The position numbers and the translations under genes were made by a program. Under the pieces are notes generated by a model that had not been told where the DNA came from, did not search any database, and saw nothing but the letters and a program-made list of their open reading frames with translations. From positions 496,001-560,000 of the forward strand of contig CAVWCC010000005.1 in the NCBI GenBank assembly GCA_963753385.1: a stretch of 64,000 nt of DNA, read 5' to 3'. Source of the stretch: JALZKA01 sp963753385. GTDB lineage: Bacteria; Actinomycetota; Thermoleophilia; Solirubrobacterales; 70-9. This document shows positions 58,414 to 64,000 of this stretch, one piece after another; within the stretch, counting starts at the first letter, position 1, and each line of letters opens with the position of its first letter.

Positions 58414-59520
58414 CTAGCGACGCTTGCGCCGAAGCGCGGCCGGGATCCTGGGGCGCATGCGCCACCAGAGGCTCTGCTTGATCGTCCGCAGCTCGCGCAC
58501 CTTGCGGCGCGAAACGTCGATGCCGCGACGCATCGCGTGGCGCCGCGCGTAGCGAGTGATCCCGTACATGCCCTCGAACGCGAGCCGCTCGACCTCCCGC
58601 CGGCGCTGCTCCTCCGTCCACGCCTCGGTCGCGGGGCGGGGCTCACCCTGCCCCGGCTCCGGGCAGGTCGCCATGTAGTCGACGAGGTCGCGGTCCTCGA
58701 CCAGCGTGCCGTCGGCCAGCCCCGCGGCGAGCTGCTCCTCGGAGAACGCGAGCTCGTCGTAGAGCGCCTCCACGCGGCCCGCCCCGTGCGCGTCGCGGAC
58801 CGTCCCGCGATCCTTCACATCCAGCATTCCCTCGGCCGCCGCGACGTCAACCCGCCGCCGGTACTGCTCGAGACTCCGGATCGGGAAGTGCAGGATGCGG
58901 ATCGGGAAGACGGGGGCCCAGACGAGTGCGAGCTCCGCCGGCGACACCTCCCGGCTGACGTCGTCGATGCCCGGGCGCCCGGCGAACGCGTCGATGTCGA
59001 AGCCCTGCTCGAGCGAGATTCGGGTGGGGTGCGGCTGGTCGAGGACCGCCGCCGGGTTCGCCCGGTGCGCGGCCTTCGGCGGCCGCAGGAAGCGCGACTC
59101 GCGGTAGGTCATCCGCTCGATGTAGGGGCCGTCGCCGTGGCGGGCGACGAAGTCGGCGCGCGGGGCGACCAGCACCCCGAACTCCTCTCCAACCGTGGCG
59201 AACGCGTCCTTGAGGTCCCCCTGCATCGGCCACCAGAACTCATCCTGGTCGTTGTTGATCACCCAATCGGCGCCGAGCTCGTGGGCACGGCGGGCGAGCC
59301 GGGTGCGCGCGTGATCCCAGATGTCCTGCACCGGGCCCTCGAGCTGATGCAGGTCCACGAGCCCGACGCGCTCGTACCGCCGCGCCACCTCGAGCGAGTC
59401 GTCGGTCGAGAGGTGGTCGGCGATCACGAACAGGTCCACCCCCTGCGCGGCGTGGAACCGGATGTTGTCCGCGAGGACATCGCCGCCGTCGCGCACCACC
59501 ATCGTCATCGCGAGCTTCAC
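58414..59520 (-). CDS. Glycosyltransferase family 2-like protein
   Basis: This 368-residue protein is of the Glyco_tranf_2_4 type: MKLAMTMVVRDGGDVLADNI, then GVDLFVIADHLSTDDSLEVA for the nucleotide-sugar half, and WVINNDQDEFWWP with the D-x-D-like metal site. The C-terminal 100 residues are helical and basic (RYARRHAMRRGIDVSRRKVR). It is paralogous to the protein at 60391-61527. Sugar donor and acceptor are unknown. The start codon overlaps the stop of the upstream sulfotransferase gene by 4 bases (59517-59520), so it is the second gene of the operon. Confidence 0.82.
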   Translation of the reverse strand: MKLAMTMVVRDGGDVLADNIRFHAAQGVDLFVIADHLSTDDSLEVARRYERVGLVDLHQLEGPVQDIWDHARTRLARRAHELGADWVINNDQDEFWWPMQGDLKDAFATVGEEFGVLVAPRADFVARHGDGPYIERMTYRESRFLRPPKAAHRANPAAVLDQPHPTRISLEQGFDIDAFAGRPGIDDVSREVSPAELALVWAPVFPIRILHFPIRSLEQYRRRVDVAAAEGMLDVKDRGTVRDAHGAGRVEALYDELAFSEEQLAAGLADGTLVEDRDLVDYMATCPEPGQGEPRPATEAWTEEQRRREVERLAFEGMYGITRYARRHAMRRGIDVSRRKVRELRTIKQSLWWRMRPRIPAALRRKRR

Positions 59521-60368
59521 GTGCTCACCTCATATCCGAGCTCCTCGAGGGTCTCGCCCGCGATGCTCTCGAAGCGCCGGCGCTCGTCGTCGGCGAGGTC
59601 GCGCCGCCAGCGCCCGATCCGCTCCGGCGTGGGGGGCCGGGTCACCGAGGCGTGCTGACGCCGGCGTTTGGCGGCCATCGAACCGAGCACCTTCGCACCC
59701 CCCTCCCAGTAGCTCAGCATTTCCGCCGAGAAGGGAAGATCGAGGAATCCGCAGAGCCGCTCGAGGACCTCGCGTGGATCGCTGACGAGGTCCTCGTAAC
59801 GCACCTCGGTATAGGTACCCGGCGCGAGGCGCGCCGATTGCCGGCGAGCGATCCGGATCCGCCGGCTCCAGAGCTTCGCCGCTGCGGCGGTGTCGTCGGG
59901 ACCCCAGTCGACTCCCGCCAGCGAGACCGCCACATCCCGGCCGTCACGAATCACGTGGACGAAACGAGCTTCTGGAAGAACCCCCTGGATCTGCTCCATC
60001 GCCGTCACGTATCCCGGCGTCTTGTCGCCCCAGCGGGGCTTCCCCGCCGCTTCAGCGTAGGCCTCCCCGACGGCCCGCAGCGCCTGTGGCAGGCTCAGCT
60101 CGCCGCCCTGGTCGAGCCGCGCGGCCAGCGCGGCTTCGGGGATCCCGAGCTCCGGCCAGCGAGCGTGGCCCGTAATCAACCGGATCACTTCGACCGGCGC
60201 GCCGTCGTCGTCGGCGAGCTCCGCCCAGCGCTCGATCAGCTCGGGGAAGAAATGAGTCTCCGCGGGGATCGCAAGTTGCGGGTGCGCATCCAGCATCAGG
60301 CGCAGCAGGGTCGTCCCGGAGCGGGGCACGCCCACGACGAACGGCGCCGGGGGGCGTTGAGTCGGCAT
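59517..60368 (-). CDS. Sulfotransferase
   Basis: This 283-residue protein has the sulfotransferase P-loop-like motif PFVVGVPRSGTTLLRLML (9-26) and the 3'-phosphate motif FVHVIRDGRDVAVSLAG (about 136-152), plus RYEDLVSDPREVLERLCGFL. The GVPRSGTT form is typical of the bacterial sulfotransferase_3 group acting on lipids or small molecules. The ending (EELGYEVST) is usual. It is the first gene of the minus-strand operon and lies 22 bases from the divergent glycosyltransferase-like gene, so both promoters must overlap in that spacer. Substrate not known. Confidence 0.86.
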   Translation of the reverse strand: MPTQRPPAPFVVGVPRSGTTLLRLMLDAHPQLAIPAETHFFPELIERWAELADDDGAPVEVIRLITGHARWPELGIPEAALAARLDQGGELSLPQALRAVGEAYAEAAGKPRWGDKTPGYVTAMEQIQGVLPEARFVHVIRDGRDVAVSLAGVDWGPDDTAAAAKLWSRRIRIARRQSARLAPGTYTEVRYEDLVSDPREVLERLCGFLDLPFSAEMLSYWEGGAKVLGSMAAKRRRQHASVTRPPTPERIGRWRRDLADDERRRFESIAGETLEELGYEVST

Positions 60369-60390
60369 CGCCTGAGACTATTTGCGCCGA

Positions 60391-61527
60391 ATGAAGCTCG
60401 TCATGGCCATGAAGGTTCGCGACGAGGGCGACGTTCTCGAGGACAACCTCCGGTTCCATCACGCGCTCGGGGTCGAGCACTTCATCGTGACCGACAACCG
60501 CTCGAGCGACGAGACGGTGGAGATCCTCGAGCGCTACGCCCGGGCCGGGATCGCCACCGTCACTCGCGAGGAGAGCACCAACTACAAGGAGGAGGCGATC
60601 GGCTGGATGCAGCGCATGGCGCGCCAGGCGAGCACCGAGCACGACGCCGACTGGGTGATCCACGGCGACGCCGACGAGTTCTGGTGGCCGGTGGAGGGCA
60701 CGCTTGCGGATGCGCTCGCGTCCGTGCCGCCCGCGTTCGGCGCGGTGAGCGCGCCTCGGACCGAGTTCGTCGCCCGGCCCGACGCAGCCGGGAGCTTCGC
60801 CGAGCGCATGGTCGTGCGGGAGGCGCGCTCGAGCCTGCGCCCGAAGCTGGTGCACCGCGGCGACCCCGAGGTCGTCCTGATCGATCGCGGCGCGCACTTC
60901 GTGACCTCGGAGGCGGAGCTGGAGCAGGGCGAGGACCGCGGGCCCGACCGCGCGATCTTCCGGAGCGATGACGACCGGCAGTCGCGCTTTCGCGCGCCGG
61001 ACGTCCGCTTCGCCACGGCGCCGGTCTGGCCGCTCCGGGTCCTGCACTTCCCGGTCCGCTCCCGCGAGCAGACCGGCCGGCGCGCCGAGACGTTCCTGTT
61101 CGGCGCCGGGTTCGAGCCCCGCGGCGCCGCCCGCAAGCGGCTCCGCGAGCGCCACGAGGCCGGCGAGACCGAGGCGATCTATGGTGCCCTCGCGTGGAGC
61201 GACGACGCCGTGGAGGACGCGATCGAGCGGGGCTGGCTGGTCCGCGACGAGCGGCTCCGCAACCTCCTGCCGCGGTGCCCGGATCCGCTCGCGGGCGAGG
61301 GCGCCCTGCCGGGATCGGTCGCCGTCACCGTCGAGCCCGACGAGGCGCGCCGCGAGCGCGCCGATCTCGAGCTCGACGTGATGCGACTCAACACCAGGTT
61401 CACGAACGAGCTCATGCTTGCCAGGCAGCGCCTGCAGCGACGGGTCGACGAGCTCGAGGAGACCCAGCGCAAGCTCCGTGCGCGGGTGCAGAAGCTCCGG
61501 GCGGAATCGACACCGGCCGATGGCTGA
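60391..61527 (+). CDS. Glycosyltransferase family 2-like protein
   Basis: This 378-residue protein is a relative of 58414-59520: MKLVMAMKVRDEGDVLEDNL, GVEHFIVTDNRSSDETVEIL and WVIHGDADEFWWP carry the donor and metal motifs. A C-terminal coiled coil (ARQRLQRRVDELEETQRKLR) is extra and may allow dimerisation. The ATG at 60391 is chosen to match the paralogue; a TTG lies three codons before it. It overlaps the following sulfotransferase gene by 8 bases. GAGACTAT about ten bases before the ATG could be an extended -10 box of a leaderless message. Sugar and acceptor are unknown. Confidence 0.82.
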   Translation: MKLVMAMKVRDEGDVLEDNLRFHHALGVEHFIVTDNRSSDETVEILERYARAGIATVTREESTNYKEEAIGWMQRMARQASTEHDADWVIHGDADEFWWPVEGTLADALASVPPAFGAVSAPRTEFVARPDAAGSFAERMVVREARSSLRPKLVHRGDPEVVLIDRGAHFVTSEAELEQGEDRGPDRAIFRSDDDRQSRFRAPDVRFATAPVWPLRVLHFPVRSREQTGRRAETFLFGAGFEPRGAARKRLRERHEAGETEAIYGALAWSDDAVEDAIERGWLVRDERLRNLLPRCPDPLAGEGALPGSVAVTVEPDEARRERADLELDVMRLNTRFTNELMLARQRLQRRVDELEETQRKLRARVQKLRAESTPADG

Positions 61528-62320
61528 CGAGCCGCGGCTGCCACTCTGGGCGCGACCGCTCGAGGAGCCCGAGTGCCCCGACGGCTGGGACATCGGCCCG
61601 CCGGACTTCGTCGGCGTGGGCGCGCAGCGCTCGGGCACGACCTGGTGGTTTCGCGGCGCGATCCGGCCGCACCCGGGATTCCGGCGCCCGTTCAAGCCGC
61701 TCAAGGAGGTGCACTTCTTCGACCGCTACTGGACCGAGGCCGCGCCGCCCGACTTCGCCGAGCGCTACGCCCGGCTCTTTCCGCGGCCGCCGGGCGCGAT
61801 CACCGGCGAGTGGACGCCGCGCTACATGTGCGACCCCTGGGCGATCCGCATGCTGGCCGTGGCGGCGCCGGACGCGCGGATCCTGATCATGCTCCGCGAC
61901 CCTGTCGAGCGCTACCACTCGGGGCTCGAGCGCGAGGCGCGCCTCTACGAGCAGGCAGGGACCGTCGCCAACATCGCGATCGTCGGAGACTCGATCTACC
62001 GCAGCATGTATCACCGCCAGGTGGAGCGGGTCCTGGAGCTGTTCGGGCGCGAGCGGGTGCTGGTCCTCCAATACGAGCGCTGCCTGGACGACCCCGCCGG
62101 AGAGATGCGCCGCACCCAGGAGTTCCTCGGGCTCGAGCCCCTCGACGAGCCGCCCGAAAAGCTCGGCGGCCCCCGCCCCTCGCGGGGCAGCCGCGTGGGT
62201 CTCGAGGAGCGGATGCGCGCCGACCTCATCGACCTGCTCTCAGAGGACGTCGACCGGCTCGCGGCGCTCTGCCCGGAGCTCGACCTCGGCCTCTGGCCGA
62301 ACTTCGCGGGCGAAGGATAG
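61520..62320 (+). CDS. Sulfotransferase
   Basis: This 266-residue protein has the PAPS-binding loop FVGVGAQRSGTTWWFRGAIR (about 30-49) and ILIMLRDPVERYHSGLEREA (about 115-134), followed by VLVLQYERCLDDPAGEMRRT. It resembles the enzyme at 57533 more than that at 59517. KEVHFFDRYW after the first helix is typical of sulfotransferases acting on sugar or lipid acceptors. Its ATG lies 8 bases inside the glycosyltransferase-like gene, so the two are translated together. It is the third sulfotransferase of the cluster; the acceptor is unknown. Confidence 0.86.
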   Translation: MADEPRLPLWARPLEEPECPDGWDIGPPDFVGVGAQRSGTTWWFRGAIRPHPGFRRPFKPLKEVHFFDRYWTEAAPPDFAERYARLFPRPPGAITGEWTPRYMCDPWAIRMLAVAAPDARILIMLRDPVERYHSGLEREARLYEQAGTVANIAIVGDSIYRSMYHRQVERVLELFGRERVLVLQYERCLDDPAGEMRRTQEFLGLEPLDEPPEKLGGPRPSRGSRVGLEERMRADLIDLLSEDVDRLAALCPELDLGLWPNFAGEG

Positions 62321-62362
62321 GCTGGGACAACGCGAGGGCCGCACCCCTACGGAAGGAGCGAG

Positions 62363-62644
62363 ATGCCGACCTACGTGATGCTGACCAACCTGACCTCGGA
62401 CGGGGTCAAGACCCTGAAGTCGAACCCCGGCAGGGTCCAGGAGGTGAACAAGGAGGTCGAGGCGCTCGGCGCCAAGGTCGTCGACCAGTGGGCGACGCTG
62501 GGCCGGTTCGACTTCATCACCGTCGTCGAGGCCCCGGACCCCGAGACGATGGCCAAGGTTTCGGTCGAGCTCGGCTCGCGGGGCACGATGACGAGCGAGA
62601 CCCTGGTCGCCGTTCCCACCGACGAGCTGGTCAAGGCGATCTGA
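62363..62644 (+). CDS. GYD domain protein
   Basis: This 93-residue protein is a complete GYD domain, a dimeric alpha/beta-barrel (ferredoxin-like) fold: MPTYVMLTNLTSDGVKTLKS, then EALGAKVVDQWATLGRFDFI and SRGTMTSETLVAVPTDEL. The domain name motif G-Y-D reads G-R-F-D-F here. Function is unknown; the fold is shared with small heme- or substrate-binding proteins. GGAAGGAGCGAG before the ATG is a strong ribosome binding site. It lies 34 bases before purD and may be co-transcribed with it. Confidence 0.85.
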   Translation: MPTYVMLTNLTSDGVKTLKSNPGRVQEVNKEVEALGAKVVDQWATLGRFDFITVVEAPDPETMAKVSVELGSRGTMTSETLVAVPTDELVKAI

Positions 62645-62678
62645 CGGCGCGGGAGGCGCGGCGGACCCAGTCGAGCCC

Positions 62679-63959
62679 GTGAGGATCCTGATCGTCGGCA
62701 GCGGCGGGCGTGAGCACGCGATCGCCCGCGCGCTCGGCCGCTCCGAGCGGCATCCGGAGCTGCTGTGCGCCCCTGGGAACGCCGGCATCGCGGACGACGC
62801 CCGGTGCCTGGACGTGGGCGCCGAGGATGTGCCGGGACTGGTGGGCGCCGCCCGCGACGAGACCGTCGACCTGGTGGTCGTCGGGCCCGAGGCGCCGCTC
62901 GTCAAGGGCCTGGTCGACGCCCTCGAAGACGCCGGGATCGCGGCCTTCGGGCCGAGCGAGGGTGCCGCTCGCCTGGAGGGCTCGAAGGTCCACGCGAAGG
63001 AGTTGATGGCGGCCGCGGGCGTGCCGACCGCGGCCCACATCGTCCTGCGCAGCCGCGACGAGGCCCTCGCCGCTCTCTCGGGCGGCTCGTACCCCGCGGT
63101 CCTCAAGGCCGACGGGCTCGCCGCCGGGAAGGGAGTGATGATCTGCGCCTCCGAGGAGGATGCCCGCGACGCGGTGGAGGTGTTCTTCACGGAGCGGCGC
63201 TTCGGCACGACCGAGGTCCTGCTGGAGGAGCATCTAGAGGGGGAGGAGCTCTCGCTGCTGGCGCTCTGCGACGGCGACAACGTTCTCCCGCTGGCGCCGG
63301 CCCAGGACTACAAGCGGATCTTCGACGGCGACGAGGGGCCGAACACCGGAGGCATGGGGAGCTACTCGCCGGTGCCCGGGATCGGCGCCGACCGCGTTGA
63401 GGAGATCGCGGACCTCGTCCACCGGCCGATCGTCGCCGCGATGGCGGATCGCGGCGCCCCTTTCCACGGCGTCCTCTACGCGGGGCTCATGATGACGGTC
63501 GCGGGGCCCAGGGTGCTCGAGTACAACGTGCGCTTCGGCGACCCGGAGACGCAGGCCGTCCTCCCCCGGCTGCGCTCGGACCTGGTCGACCTGTTCCTCG
63601 CCTGCCGCGAGCCCGGCGGCCTTGCCGGCGCCGAGGCGCGGTTCGCCAACGACTGGGCAGTGACCGTGGTGCTCGCCTCCGCCGGATACCCGGCGTCCGC
63701 ATCCAAGGGGGACGTGATCTCGGGTCTGGACGAGGCGGCGGCCGTGGACGGAGTCGAGATCACGCATGCGGGAACCGCTCGCGACGAGCAGGAGCGCATC
63801 GTGACCGCCGGCGGCCGGGTGCTTGGCGTAACCGGCTTCGGCCCCGACGCGGGTCGTGCGCGCGACCGCGCGTACGAGGCGGCGCGGAAGATCAGCTTCG
63901 ACGGAATGCAGATGCGCGAGGACATCGCGCGACGCGCCGTTGAGCAGGTGGCGGGCTAG
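62679..63959 (+). CDS. purD: Phosphoribosylamine-glycine ligase
   Basis: This 426-residue ATP-grasp enzyme joins glycine to 5-phosphoribosylamine in purine synthesis. It starts MRILIVGSGGREHAIARALG with GTG, and has VVVGPEAPLVKGLVDALEDA, FGPSEGAARLEGSKVHAKEL, the ATP-grasp part YPAVLKADGLAAGKGVMICA and NTGGMGSYSPVPGIGADRVE with the usual metal site near EYNVRFGDPETQAVLPRL. Length is normal and the end is complete. The next gene seems to start at 63990, so it is probably part of a pur operon that leaves the window. Confidence 0.95.
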   Translation: MRILIVGSGGREHAIARALGRSERHPELLCAPGNAGIADDARCLDVGAEDVPGLVGAARDETVDLVVVGPEAPLVKGLVDALEDAGIAAFGPSEGAARLEGSKVHAKELMAAAGVPTAAHIVLRSRDEALAALSGGSYPAVLKADGLAAGKGVMICASEEDARDAVEVFFTERRFGTTEVLLEEHLEGEELSLLALCDGDNVLPLAPAQDYKRIFDGDEGPNTGGMGSYSPVPGIGADRVEEIADLVHRPIVAAMADRGAPFHGVLYAGLMMTVAGPRVLEYNVRFGDPETQAVLPRLRSDLVDLFLACREPGGLAGAEARFANDWAVTVVLASAGYPASASKGDVISGLDEAAAVDGVEITHAGTARDEQERIVTAGGRVLGVTGFGPDAGRARDRAYEAARKISFDGMQMREDIARRAVEQVAG

Positions 63960-63989
63960 CGGACGAACCCGAAAGGAAGACGAGAACAG

Positions 63990-64000
63990 ATGGAGACAGC
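63990..64000 (+). CDS. Start of the next gene (cut by the window end)
   Basis: ATGGAGACAGC follows GAAAGGAAGACGAG at a plausible distance, so a gene probably begins here, 30 bases after purD. Only M-E-T can be read. Another purine gene would fit the context, but nothing in the sequence shows it. Confidence 0.35.

Overview
The window is 64 kb of very GC-rich DNA from a Gram-positive actinobacterium, most probably class Thermoleophilia (Solirubrobacterales/Gaiellales). This rests on a dnaK-grpE-dnaJ-hspR operon with a separate clpB, an inositol-1-phosphate synthase locus, an ECF sigma/RskA-type pair, lineage-style expansion of short SnoaL-like proteins beginning MSQENVE, and the remains of an HTH protein family that I recall as multiplied in that class. 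There is no 16S rRNA here, so the placement is inference. No prophage, insertion sequence or CRISPR array was seen.

Layout. 1-11 kb is core and accessory metabolism: ferritin, a CaiD-like crotonase, an EEP lipoprotein, a Rieske protein, tRNA-Asp, an FAH-family enzyme, a GAF-GGDEF-EAL protein, a CFA-type methyltransferase, an alpha/beta hydrolase, and a class III alcohol dehydrogenase coupled to an MBL hydrolase. 11-20 kb is the accessory zone: a five-gene tandem array of SnoaL-like genes plus a lone copy and a scar of another, short CGCTT/AAGCG hairpins, a truncated VOC gene, and a DUF294 nucleotidyltransferase lying next to the 3' remnant of an older relative. 20-31 kb holds an FHA-HTH protein, tRNA-Val abutting an SDR gene, lgt, a degenerate tRNA-Glu, a decayed HTH gene, argF, two coiled-coil proteins, an RNA methyltransferase, a broken luciferase-like gene and a GH5 hydrolase. 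31-41 kb holds a glycosyltransferase-PHP fusion, a sigma/anti-sigma pair beside a secreted DUF4394 protein, the inositol-lipid genes (ino1, a CDP-alcohol phosphotransferase, an AUR1-like PAP2 enzyme), nth and a cytochrome c. 41.8-50.4 kb is the heat-shock block. 50.4-62.3 kb is a compact biosynthetic cluster: a two-module NRPS (A-PCP-C-A-PCP-TE), its phosphopantetheinyl transferase, three sulfotransferases and two related glycosyltransferase-like proteins. The window ends with a GYD protein and purD.

How parts work together. The NRPS cluster plausibly makes a dipeptide, with valine predicted at position 2, that may be tailored by sulfation or glycosylation. In the SnoaL array every gene has nearly constant ends and a variable core, and the codons for the conserved C-terminal Ser-Glu contain the Shine-Dalgarno sequence of the next gene. 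HspR, encoded in the dnaK operon, probably acts on similar sequences in front of dnaK and clpB.

Caution. Several genes carry single-base frameshifts, some in compensating pairs (13.4 kb, 27.9 kb), others breaking the frame (28.4-29.2 kb, 41.2 kb). They could be genuine decay, but indel errors in the assembly explain many of them equally well. Product names come from recognising motifs by eye; no database search was possible.
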